DNA of 19,898 bases. It comes from JADHLN01 sp965658435. Its GTDB lineage: Bacteria > Pseudomonadota > Alphaproteobacteria > Rickettsiales > JABIRX01. Location of the stretch: positions 1 to 19,898 of the forward strand of contig CBFHSE010000029.1 in NCBI GenBank assembly GCA_965658435.1. The letters are read 5' to 3'. Below, in pieces: positions 7,066-14,446 of the stretch. Each line of letters opens with the position of its first letter. The stretch's first letter is position 1. The translations under genes and the position numbers were made by a program. The notes below the pieces were generated by a model. That model was not told where the DNA came from and did no database searches. It saw only the letters and a program-made list of their open reading frames with translations.

Positions 7066-8700
7066 ATGATTCATTTAAAAGTAAATAACATAAAATTTAA
7101 CGTAAGAGAATCACAATTAGAAAAGCTTTTTTATTCAATTTCTGATAGTAATATTAAAGCAGTAAGAGGCTTAGAGGAAATTTCTGATAATCTGGCTGCT
7201 CTTGATAATATTTCCTTCATGTTAAAAAGAAAAGAGATTGCTCTAAAGCTATTTTATCAAAAAATAAATTATAAAACATTATTTGATGTATTATATGATT
7301 TAATCATCATATCTGATGAAATAAAAAAATTAGATATTTCTACTCATGAACATTTTGAATATAGATTAGATCTTAATGAAATAATTGGCAAAACAAAAGA
7401 ACATCATGAATTTAAAAAATTTCTTAGATATATCTTAAAAGTTAAAAATAAATATAAAAATGATTCTGAATTTATTTTATTCATTTATTATTGGAAAGAT
7501 GATCTAACAAAAATTTTTAAAAAAGGACAGCAAACAAACTCAAATAATTTTGCTGATATTTTACAAAAAATAGGTTTTTACATAGATGATGTAGCTGAAA
7601 TAATAGTTAAAGAATCTGGAGAAATATTCTTACAAATGTTACAAGAATTAATTAATTCTGGAGCTAAAACTGATATGTTGCTTGAATATGCAATATTAAG
7701 AGCTGATATAGAATTTGTAACTGAAATATTATCCAATAAATCTGATCCTAATATCAAAGATCACAACGGAGAAACTATGCTTGGTCTTGCAGTTGATAGA
7801 GGTGATGCAATAATATTAGAAACGTTACTTAATTATAAGGCAGATATAAATTTACAAAATGTTAATGGCGAGACTGCACTTTTAAAGGCATGTAAAAAAC
7901 TTGATCTTACAATAATTGAAATATTGTTAATTAATGGTGCAGATCCGAATATTCCAGATCAAACAGGTAATAAAGCAATTTTTGCAGCATTATATGGTAA
8001 TAACTTTAACCTAATTAACTTTTTATTAAAATATAAAGCTGATTACAAAAAAATAAATTACCTTCTTGATCCAGTTCACAGTGAATTACGAAAAAAATAT
8101 TTAGAAGTTTTTATAAAATTAACAAAAATGGGCAAAAAACAATATTTAGAAATTTTAGCAGAAAATATTGTGAGTTCCAATAAACAAAATGAATATATTG
8201 AAGAGTTTGATGTGGTTTTAAAAAGCTTAAATAACAATTATAATTATTCAGCAATAATTACACCAGATAACAAAGAAATAATACAAAAACAAGCAAAAGA
8301 AGAATTATTTCAAGAAGAGATTCAGATAAAACTGATATCTGCAATTATAAAACAGAATAATATAGATGTTTTAAATTTATTAAAAATAGGTGCAAATCCA
8401 AATATAAAAAACAAATATGAATTAAACCATTCTCATTTAATTCATTATGCAATCTGGCATGATAATTACGATATTACAAAATCTTTACTAGAATATAACA
8501 CAGATGTTAATGTCCAAGATGTAAATGGAGATAGCCCAATATTTTTCGCAACATTTAAAAAAAATCAAGATATTGTAAAATTATTAATAAATTTTGGTGC
8601 TGATCCATATTTAACAAATTTCTCTGGAATATCAGCATATGATCTAGCTGTTACTAATAAAATGACAGATTTTATTAATTTAATGAAACAAGCTGCATAA
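7066..8700 (+). CDS. Ankyrin-repeat protein with unrecognised N-terminal domain
   Basis: The C-terminal two-thirds contain ankyrin repeats in two groups. The first (about residues 208-325) has DPNIKDHNGETMLGLAVDRGD, DINLQNVNGETALLKACK, DPNIPDQTGNKAIFAALYGN. After a linker of about 100 residues, the second (about 425-540) has ANPNIKNK, DVNVQDVNGDSPIFFATFKK, ADPYLTNFSGISAYDLAV. Ankyrin repeats bind other proteins and are common among secreted effectors of intracellular alphaproteobacteria. Residues 1-200 are helical, Lys/Glu-rich and match no domain I know. No signal peptide. I chose ATG 7066 (545 residues); a TTG at 7012 would add 18 mostly hydrophobic residues but has no ribosome binding site. 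It heads a run with the protease (15-nt gap) and the methyltransferase. A role as effector is inference only. Confidence 0.88.
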   Translation: MIHLKVNNIKFNVRESQLEKLFYSISDSNIKAVRGLEEISDNLAALDNISFMLKRKEIALKLFYQKINYKTLFDVLYDLIIISDEIKKLDISTHEHFEYRLDLNEIIGKTKEHHEFKKFLRYILKVKNKYKNDSEFILFIYYWKDDLTKIFKKGQQTNSNNFADILQKIGFYIDDVAEIIVKESGEIFLQMLQELINSGAKTDMLLEYAILRADIEFVTEILSNKSDPNIKDHNGETMLGLAVDRGDAIILETLLNYKADINLQNVNGETALLKACKKLDLTIIEILLINGADPNIPDQTGNKAIFAALYGNNFNLINFLLKYKADYKKINYLLDPVHSELRKKYLEVFIKLTKMGKKQYLEILAENIVSSNKQNEYIEEFDVVLKSLNNNYNYSAIITPDNKEIIQKQAKEELFQEEIQIKLISAIIKQNNIDVLNLLKIGANPNIKNKYELNHSHLIHYAIWHDNYDITKSLLEYNTDVNVQDVNGDSPIFFATFKKNQDIVKLLINFGADPYLTNFSGISAYDLAVTNKMTDFINLMKQAA

Positions 8701-8715
8701 TTTAGCTGAATTAAT

Positions 8716-9306
8716 ATGGGTGAAGAATATATTAAAGCTTTCTATTATATTATTTGGATTTTATTTTTATCTTCATTTTTATTCTATAATGAAAAGAAAG
8801 AAATAATTAAATCAGGTAAATATTTACTAATATGGCTATTAATTTTTTCAGTAATAATAGCTATTTATAGTTATAAAGATATATTTTTAAATAATAGGGT
8901 AGTTTCTAGTTTAATACCAGGATATGGCTATAAATCTGATAATAAATTAACCTATATAAAATCTAAAGATAATCATTTCTACATTAATGCAACAGTCAAT
9001 AACCAAAATATTAAATTTATGGTAGATACTGGTGCTTCTTCTATCATTCTAAATAAAAAAGACGCCGTAAAGATAGGTATTGATTTGCAAAATCTTACAT
9101 ATGATAGAGCATTCAGTACAGCAAATGGCGTAATTTATTGTGCAACAGTTAAATTACCATATCTTAAAATAAAAGATTTGTTACTAGAAGATATTTATGT
9201 AGCAATTAATCCTAGTGATTCAAATATTTCTTTACTTGGCATGAGTTTTTTGCAATATTTCTATAAATATGAATTTAATCAAGATTCATTGACCCTTTAT
9301 TATTAA
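8716..9306 (+). CDS. Membrane-anchored retropepsin-like aspartic protease (TIGR02281/APRc type)
   Basis: Two N-terminal transmembrane helices (about residues 8-25 and 36-52) are followed by one aspartic protease domain with the active-site signature FMVDTGASSIIL (catalytic D104-T-G). Further on are the flap-like region FSTANGVIYCATVKLPYLKIKDLLLEDIYVAI and the C-terminal LLGMSFLQYFYKYEF, which matches the hydrophobic-hydrophobic-Gly turn of retropepsins. With one D-T-G per chain it must dimerise to be active, as shown for Rickettsia APRc, which has a similar layout. The protease domain probably faces the periplasm. The gene lies 15 nt after the ankyrin gene and 3 nt before the methyltransferase, so it is likely co-transcribed. 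Length 196 residues, normal. Substrates unknown. Confidence 0.9.
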   Translation: MGEEYIKAFYYIIWILFLSSFLFYNEKKEIIKSGKYLLIWLLIFSVIIAIYSYKDIFLNNRVVSSLIPGYGYKSDNKLTYIKSKDNHFYINATVNNQNIKFMVDTGASSIILNKKDAVKIGIDLQNLTYDRAFSTANGVIYCATVKLPYLKIKDLLLEDIYVAINPSDSNISLLGMSFLQYFYKYEFNQDSLTLYY

Positions 9307-9309
9307 TAT

Positions 9310-10575
9310 ATGAATAAAATAAATATTTACGAAGTAGAAACTACTAATCTAGGTTCAGGAGGAGATGCTATTGCTTATTTAGATGAAAAAAAAATCTATA
9401 TTCCATTCGCTCTTCATAATGAAAAGGTAAAAATAAAAAAAATTATCAATAAAAGAAATAATGAAAATTATGAGTTAATTGAGGTTTTAAAAGCATCACC
9501 AGATAGAATAAAACCATTTTGCAGTAAATTTAGCGAGTGCGGTGGGTGTTCGGTACAACATTTAGAAGTTGAAAAATATAAGAAATGGAAAGAAGCAATT
9601 ATTTTAGAGCCTCTAAAAAAAGGCAAGTCAAATTGCAAATTTAACTCTTTGCAAATTATCAATAAGGGTAGTAGAAGAAGAATATCGATTTCTTACAAAA
9701 ATTTTAAAGGAAGAATAGAATTAGGTTTTTACAAAAAAAACTCTAAATTTATTGCAGATATAGATCACTGCCCTTTATTAACGGAAAAATTAAATTATTT
9801 GCTTAAGCCATTAAGAGAATTATTGAAAAATATAACAGATGCAGGTCAGTCAGGGCATTTTTTAATTACTGATACAGAAAATGGCATTGATATGGCATTT
9901 TGCCCGGCAAGAAAAGTAAATCTAGATTCTTTATTCGAAATATTTAGTAATTTTGCGGATAAATATGATATTGCCAGAATAACTAGGGCAGGTAAAGAGC
10001 TTATCATTTCACGTTATCACCCTTTCGTAAAATTTTTAGATTATAAAATAGCATTTCCTCCTGCAGCTTTTTTGCAGCCAAGTAAAGAAGGTGAAATTTT
10101 ATTGCAAAAAACAGTAGAAGAATTTATCAGTAAATATGCAGGTAAAGCTAGGAGATTTGCCGATTTATTCTGTGGTTTAGGAACTTTTACTCTTATTCTT
10201 GCAAGAAATAGTCAGATTCTAGCATGTGATGTTTTTTCGCCATCATTAACTGAGTTAAAGAATATTGCAAATAATTCAATTAGAATTATTGAACGTAATT
10301 TAATTGATAATCCTTTGACTGAAAATGAGTTAAAACACATAGATTTATTGATTTTAGATCCTCCAAGATCTGGGGCAAAAATGCAAATTCATGAAATTGT
10401 TAAAACGAACATTGAATATGTAATCTATATTTCATGTAATCCAGCAAGCTTTTTTAGAGATTTAGAAATTTTAGAAAAAAATAACTATAATTTATTAGAG
10501 CTTAGTCCAATTGACCAATTTCCATATACAAATCATTTAGAGCTGGTAACTATTTTTCAGAAAAATCAATCTTAA
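9310..10575 (+). CDS. Fe-S-containing RNA (uracil-C5)-methyltransferase, TrmA/RlmC/RlmD family
   Basis: Methylates C5 of a uridine in rRNA (most likely) or tRNA using S-adenosylmethionine. It has the N-terminal 4Fe-4S cysteine set C71-x5-C77-GG-C80 (CSKFSECGGC) with the fourth ligand C154 (IDHCPLL). The SAM-binding motif ADLFCGLGTFTL is near D285, followed by LDPPRSGAK and the catalytic Cys in YISCNPASF (C376). Residues 1-60 look like the TRAM-type beta-barrel RNA-binding domain (VETTNLGSGGDAIAY... IPFALHNEKVKIK). Length 421 matches RlmD-type enzymes, but sequence alone does not separate the RlmD, RlmC and TrmA targets. The 3' end overlaps the convergent 110-residue gene by 26 nt. Confidence 0.93.
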   Translation: MNKINIYEVETTNLGSGGDAIAYLDEKKIYIPFALHNEKVKIKKIINKRNNENYELIEVLKASPDRIKPFCSKFSECGGCSVQHLEVEKYKKWKEAIILEPLKKGKSNCKFNSLQIINKGSRRRISISYKNFKGRIELGFYKKNSKFIADIDHCPLLTEKLNYLLKPLRELLKNITDAGQSGHFLITDTENGIDMAFCPARKVNLDSLFEIFSNFADKYDIARITRAGKELIISRYHPFVKFLDYKIAFPPAAFLQPSKEGEILLQKTVEEFISKYAGKARRFADLFCGLGTFTLILARNSQILACDVFSPSLTELKNIANNSIRIIERNLIDNPLTENELKHIDLLILDPPRSGAKMQIHEIVKTNIEYVIYISCNPASFFRDLEILEKNNYNLLELSPIDQFPYTNHLELVTIFQKNQS

Positions 10576-10882
10576 GGGTTTTTAGGATTTTTTTTGTGTA
10601 ATCACTTAAAATATCAATAGGAGTATTTCTAAGGATATTAAAATATTTTTTTTCATCAATTTTGATATTTTTATTATATTTTTTAGAAATTACATTTTCT
10701 ATTCTTGATTTAATATCAATTAAAATCTCAGGCTTATCATCAACTAAATCTTTAATAGAATAATTTTCATTTTTATATTTTTTGTGAATAGTAATAATCT
10801 CTTTTTTCAGATCTTGAAGTAAGGATTTATCTATTTTGTTATTTTTAAATTTCTTATAAAAAAAATTTAACTGAAAGCTCAT
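10550..10882 (-). CDS. Hypothetical 110-residue basic helical protein
   Basis: A Lys-rich, probably all-helical small protein (IDKSLLQDLKKEIITIHKKY..., ...IPIDILSDYTKKILKTLKI-like C-terminus), without signal peptide or membrane segment. I do not recognise it. It starts with ATG 15 nt after the stop of the tail-anchored gene on the same strand, so the two probably form one transcript, and its end overlaps the convergent methyltransferase by 26 nt. Its composition is consistent with coding, but a chance frame in AT-rich DNA cannot be ruled out. Confidence 0.55.
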   Translation of the reverse strand: MSFQLNFFYKKFKNNKIDKSLLQDLKKEIITIHKKYKNENYSIKDLVDDKPEILIDIKSRIENVISKKYNKNIKIDEKKYFNILRNTPIDILSDYTKKILKTLKIDFSEK

Positions 10883-10897
10883 TTTATATTTCTAATA

Positions 10898-11671
10898 TTA
10901 TGATTTACTCCTATCAGCATTAGTGGATATTATTATTACTGCAATTATGATTAACATAACTATAGCAGAGCTAATAATAGCAGCAGTTTCAGCAACACTG
11001 TCAACAGCAGCCTCAGCAGCAGCCTCAGTAGGAGTAGTTTCTTGTTCTGGATTAGAAACAGTTTGAGCATTATCTGCTTCTTCTTTATGATTTTTTACAT
11101 ATCGCTCCTGCAATGCTGTATCAAGTTTGTCAAGTTCAGCATCTTTTCTACTTATCAATTCATTAATTTGCTCTTGGCTCAACTTATCTAAGGCAAGTTT
11201 AGCAGTAGAAATATCATCAATATTTGACGCTGCCTCTGCTAAATTTTCAGCATTTAAATGCGGAACATTGTCTCCAAGGCTTGACAGTTTATCATGCACT
11301 ATTAATTCTTGTATATGATCGACATCTAATGATTTAAGTTGCTCCGGTGTAAGGTCTTTATGATCAATAGACATAAAAGGTGAAATTTCTTGCTCATCTT
11401 CTACATCTATACTTATTTTATTTATATTTGGAATTTCTCCAACTTTTGAACCCATGCTCTTTAAATGAGCAGCTGTTAGTGAAGCTATTTGATCGTCAGT
11501 TAAATATTTAACAAAATTTGTCCACTTATCAGTATCTTCAAACAAATCAAATTGTGTAGAAGTCATGTGAGGCACAGCCTTTTCTGCTCCTCCTATTTTT
11601 GTGACTTGTAATGTTAAAAAGTCATAATTCGTTGCTTCACTAATTACACCTTCTATTTTTTTAACTGACAT
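10898..11671 (-). CDS. Tail-anchored protein with degenerate L-T-x-x-Q helical repeats, unknown
   Basis: A 257-residue protein with no N-terminal signal peptide and one C-terminal transmembrane segment (about 230-249, AAIISSAIVMLIIIAVIIIS), followed by a short polar tail (TNADRSKS): a tail-anchor layout. The body holds spaced copies of a short motif: MTSTQF (36-41), LTDDQI (57-62), LTPEQL (107-112), LNAENL (139-144) and LSQEQI (164-169). The first and fourth copies share an upstream VPH (33-35 and 136-138). Before the anchor is a Gln/Thr/Ala/Glu-rich linker (about 199-229). Such L-T-x-E-Q repeats, as I remember them, occur in large uncharacterised proteins of intracellular alphaproteobacteria; this is unchecked. 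A good promoter lies 26 nt upstream. The gene diverges from the 130-residue protein. Function unknown; it could act at a bacterial or host membrane. Confidence 0.78.
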   Translation of the reverse strand: MSVKKIEGVISEATNYDFLTLQVTKIGGAEKAVPHMTSTQFDLFEDTDKWTNFVKYLTDDQIASLTAAHLKSMGSKVGEIPNINKISIDVEDEQEISPFMSIDHKDLTPEQLKSLDVDHIQELIVHDKLSSLGDNVPHLNAENLAEAASNIDDISTAKLALDKLSQEQINELISRKDAELDKLDTALQERYVKNHKEEADNAQTVSNPEQETTPTEAAAEAAVDSVAETAAIISSAIVMLIIIAVIIISTNADRSKS

Positions 11672-11703
11672 AATTTTTTACATTAAATAATTAATTATTC
11701 TAG

Positions 11704-11732
11704 ATTATATCATAATTTTAATATAATTACAA
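11704..11732 (-). promoter_or_regulatory. Sigma70-type promoter for the tail-anchored protein gene
   Basis: Reading the minus strand: -35 TTGTAA (11732-11727), 17-nt spacer, perfect -10 TATAAT (11709-11704). Transcription would start near 11697, about 26 nt before the ATG at 11671. AT-rich DNA gives chance matches, but hexamers and spacing are unusually good here. Confidence 0.55.
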
Positions 11733-11804
11733 TTACAATTATGCAAACAGTTTCACATTAAGAAAAAGCTATATTAGGTAGATATTTTATAATCTATAAA
11801 TCTA

Positions 11805-11833
11805 TTGCAAAGCAACTGCCTTTAAATTATAAA
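11805..11833 (+). promoter_or_regulatory. Sigma70-type promoter for the 130-residue protein gene
   Basis: -35 TTGCAA (11805-11810), 17-nt spacer, -10 TATAAA (11828-11833), predicting a start near 11840, about 26 nt before the ATG at 11866. It stands back to back with the promoter of the tail-anchored gene, about 70 nt away. Confidence 0.48.
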
Positions 11834-11865
11834 AATTTAAGAAAATATATATTAAAAAATAATCA

Positions 11866-12258
11866 ATGTCAGTAACTCTAGAAGAATTTGTAAATACAAC
11901 TTTATGTCAAATTACCAAAGGCGTAAACGAAGCTCAAAAAACATTAGATAGTAATAGTAATGAAATTTCAGGAGCAAAAATAAATCCAAGGCCTCCTTAT
12001 AATTATTCAGATTCTGAATCCAATCAATTAGTAGAGTTTGACATAGCTGTAACCTGTGAATCAAGTGATCAAAAGAACATGCAGATAAAGATAGCTAATG
12101 TAATTAGATTAGGTGCTGGAAAAAATAAGACAGAATCTGAAAATTCTCATACAAGAATCAAATTTAAGGTTCCAATTAATTATGGGTATCATAAATCTGA
12201 TAAAGAAGAAGGACCACCTCAACAAGATTATGCTATTAATGATGGTTTCCAGGGTTAA
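11866..12258 (+). CDS. Small soluble protein of a conserved but uncharacterised type
   Basis: A 130-residue protein with an N-terminal helix (SVTLEEFVNTTLCQITKGVNEAQ), a middle beta-rich part containing VEFDIAVTCESS and a distal TRIKFKVPINYG segment. No signal peptide or membrane helix. The order 'LxEFV..TL..I..GV..AQ', then 'FDhAVT', then 'S..RIKF.VPh' recalls a widespread family of short hypothetical proteins in many bacteria that I know of only by pattern; I give no function. The C-terminal tail (HKSDKEEGPPQQDYAINDGFQG) is polar and probably flexible. It has its own promoter match and diverges from the tail-anchored protein gene. The stop lies 11 nt before the 3' end of the convergent tRNA gene. 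Confidence 0.72.
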   Translation: MSVTLEEFVNTTLCQITKGVNEAQKTLDSNSNEISGAKINPRPPYNYSDSESNQLVEFDIAVTCESSDQKNMQIKIANVIRLGAGKNKTESENSHTRIKFKVPINYGYHKSDKEEGPPQQDYAINDGFQG

Positions 12259-12269
12259 AATTACAATTT

Positions 12270-12345
12270 TGGTGGGCAATCAGGGAATCGAACCCTGGAC
12301 CTGCTGATTAAGAGTCAGTTGCTCTACCATCTGAGCTAATTGCCC
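12270..12345 (-). tRNA. tRNA-Lys (anticodon CUU)
   Basis: On the minus strand a full cloverleaf folds: acceptor GGGCAAT/ATTGCCC, D arm GCTC...GAGC, anticodon arm with loop CTCTTAA (anticodon CUU, reading AAG), T arm CAGGG-TTCGATT-CCCTG. The 3' CCA is encoded (12270-12272). Total 76 nt including CCA. One irregularity: position 27-43 at the top of the anticodon stem is an A-C mismatch; the other four anticodon-stem pairs are normal. Confidence 0.95.
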
Positions 12346-12368
12346 TGTTAATTTAATTGAATATTAAA

Positions 12369-12396
12369 ATCATAAAGATTATTTATAATAATTCAA
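12369..12396 (-). promoter_or_regulatory. Possible promoter of tRNA-Lys
   Basis: Reading the minus strand: -35 TTGAAT (12396-12391), 16-nt spacer, -10 TATGAT (12374-12369). It would start transcription about 17 nt before the mature tRNA 5' end at 12345. Position and hexamers fit, but the match is moderate for such AT-rich DNA. Confidence 0.4.
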
Positions 12397-12412
12397 AAAT
12401 TATTTACAGCAA

Positions 12413-13156
12413 ATGCCTAATATAGCAATAATTATACCAGCAAGACTTGCCTCAGTTCGTTTTCCTAATAAACCTTTAGTTGATATTTTAGGTGAGAAAA
12501 TGATAGTTAGAGTATGTAAACAAGCAGCAAAATCACAATATTCAGATATTTTCGTAGCTTGTTCAGAAGAAGAAACAAAAAATATAGTAGAAGAGGCGGG
12601 CTTTAAAGCTATAATGACTGACCCTAACTTACCATCTGGTACAGATAGAATATATGCAGCCTATCAACAGATAAAAAATGAAAAAAACTACGATATAATA
12701 GTAAATCTACAGGGAGATTTACCAAATATAGAGCCTGAAATTATTAATCAAACTGTAAAAATATTAGAATTAGATGCTAAAGCGGATATTGCAACTGCAG
12801 TAGTTGAGCTAGATTATGATTCCGAACTTGCAGATGACCCTAATGTTGTTAAAGCTATAGTAAATTTTAACCATAGCAAATATAATAATGTGCTTTATTT
12901 TTCTAGAGCAAAAGTGCCCCATAATACCCCAATTTTATATGAGCATTTAGGTTTATATGCATATCGTATAAAATCATTGGAAGAATTTGTGAAATTAGAT
13001 GTTTCGTATTTTGAAAAATATGAAAAATTAGAGCAATTAAGAGCTTTAGAAAATGGCTTAAGAATTTCTGCTTGTTTAATAACAGATCACAAAGCACCAA
13101 TAGCTATTGATACAAAATCAGATCTAGAAAGATTATTGAAGATTTTAAAAGATTAA
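12413..13156 (+). CDS. kdsB: 3-deoxy-manno-octulosonate cytidylyltransferase (CMP-Kdo synthetase)
   Basis: Activates Kdo with CTP to CMP-Kdo, the donor for the inner core of lipopolysaccharide; cytoplasmic. The signature IIPARLASVRFPNKPL (residues 7-22) binds the nucleotide, VNLQGDLPNIEP (Q100, D102) carries the metal-site Asp, and GLYAYR and the C-terminal KAPIAIDTKSDLERLLKIL are typical. Length 247, normal. ATG at 12413. The stop shares the palindrome TTAA with the stop of the convergent CorC-like gene (4-nt overlap). It implies an LPS-bearing outer membrane, in line with the beta-barrel protein and GlmU in the same window. Confidence 0.96.
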   Translation: MPNIAIIIPARLASVRFPNKPLVDILGEKMIVRVCKQAAKSQYSDIFVACSEEETKNIVEEAGFKAIMTDPNLPSGTDRIYAAYQQIKNEKNYDIIVNLQGDLPNIEPEIINQTVKILELDAKADIATAVVELDYDSELADDPNVVKAIVNFNHSKYNNVLYFSRAKVPHNTPILYEHLGLYAYRIKSLEEFVKLDVSYFEKYEKLEQLRALENGLRISACLITDHKAPIAIDTKSDLERLLKILKD

Positions 13157-14445
13157 GCTTCAGTTCTTTTTAACTTTACTAATTTAATTTTAGTAACCTG
13201 GTTTTTATATCTTTCGATAACTTCAAATTCAAAGCCATAAAAATTAAATTTTTCTCCTCTTTCAGGGATTTTTTCACATTTGCTAATTAATATTCCTGCA
13301 ATTGTTGAGGCATCATCCTCTGGCAAATCTAGGTCTAAATCACGATTAATATCTCTAACATTTGTATCACCGCTAACTATATAGTTATTTTCTTTTAATT
13401 TTTTAAAATTTTGTACAGCTCCTTTATCATGCTCATCCTTTATATCTCCTACAATTTCTTCTAATATATCTTCTAAAGTTATAACACCCATAACAGAGCC
13501 GTATTCATCAACAACTATGGCAAAATGATGTCTTTTTTCCTTAAAAGCAAAAAGCTGCTCTCTTAATGTAGTGGTTTCAGGTATAAACCAAGGCTCTGTT
13601 GCGATTTTAAGAAAATTTATTTCTTTGATATTTTTAGTTGAATAGATGGTGGTTTTAAAAACATCTTTTACATGTAAAACACCAATAATATTATCTTTTT
13701 CTCCTTCCCATAAAGGTATTCTGCTATAGGGTGACTTTGAGATATTTTCTAAGATTTTTTCATTTGTGTCACTTGCATTAACCATGAGCATATTTTTTCG
13801 ATGAGTCATAATATTAGCTACTTCAGTTTCTTCTAAGTCCAGAATGCTATCTAACATATCTTTATCATGTTTTACTACTCCTCCTTCTTTATAATGTAGC
13901 TCAATACTTCCTCTTAATTCTTCTATGGCAGTTATTAAGTCATTTTGTTGTGATTTTTTCTTGATACCTAAGAGGCTTAATAAATAGCTTACAATTTTTT
14001 GAATTACATAAGAAATAGGAGTCAAGATCTTAACAATAATTCTTAATATTGGTGAAAATAATAAAGAAATTTTCTCGGCATTATAGATGGCAAATGTTTT
14101 GGGTAATATTTCAGCAAAAATAACTAAACAAATAGTCATTATTATGGTGGCGTATAAAACACCAGTTTGGCCAAAAATATTTAAAAGCAATTGAGTAGTA
14201 AGAGCAGAAGCTAAAGTATTAACTAAATTATTACCTATTAAAATGGCACTTAATAAATATTCTTTATTTTCTCTTAATTTATTAACATAATTAGCTTTTT
14301 TATCTCCTTTTTGCATTAATTTATGAATTTTAGCTTTAGATAAACATGTCAAAGCTGTTTCAGAGCTAGAAAAAAAAGCAGATAAGATAATTAAAAAGAA
14401 AATAACTAGCGTTATAGCTAGTTCATTAGTAAGAAAAATATCCAT
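13153..14445 (-). CDS. CNNM/CorC/HlyC-family membrane protein (DUF21, CBS pair, CorC_HlyC domain)
   Basis: Integral inner-membrane protein of the family linked to Mg2+/Co2+ homeostasis (often annotated as hemolysin). The N-terminal DUF21 domain (about 1-175) has SAFFSSSETALTCLSKAKIHKL and three to four hydrophobic segments. Two CBS domains follow (about 205-330: NIMTHRKNMLMV..., HHFAIVVDEYGSVMGVITLEDILEEIVGDI). A CorC_HlyC transporter-associated domain ends the protein (about 350-425: YIVSGDTNVRDINRDLDLDLP...). At 430 residues it is full-length. It is the last gene of the operon HIG1-like/aroK/aroB, starting 1 nt after the aroB stop; this order after aroB is common in alphaproteobacteria. Confidence 0.93.
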   Translation of the reverse strand: MDIFLTNELAITLVIFFLIILSAFFSSSETALTCLSKAKIHKLMQKGDKKANYVNKLRENKEYLLSAILIGNNLVNTLASALTTQLLLNIFGQTGVLYATIIMTICLVIFAEILPKTFAIYNAEKISLLFSPILRIIVKILTPISYVIQKIVSYLLSLLGIKKKSQQNDLITAIEELRGSIELHYKEGGVVKHDKDMLDSILDLEETEVANIMTHRKNMLMVNASDTNEKILENISKSPYSRIPLWEGEKDNIIGVLHVKDVFKTTIYSTKNIKEINFLKIATEPWFIPETTTLREQLFAFKEKRHHFAIVVDEYGSVMGVITLEDILEEIVGDIKDEHDKGAVQNFKKLKENNYIVSGDTNVRDINRDLDLDLPEDDASTIAGILISKCEKIPERGEKFNFYGFEFEVIERYKNQVTKIKLVKLKRTEA

Positions 14446-14446
14446 T

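Noticed and set aside
12113..12307. Overlapping plus frame running through the tRNA
   Set aside because: It is the +1/+2 shadow of the 130-residue gene and ends inside tRNA-Lys; no sensible protein.
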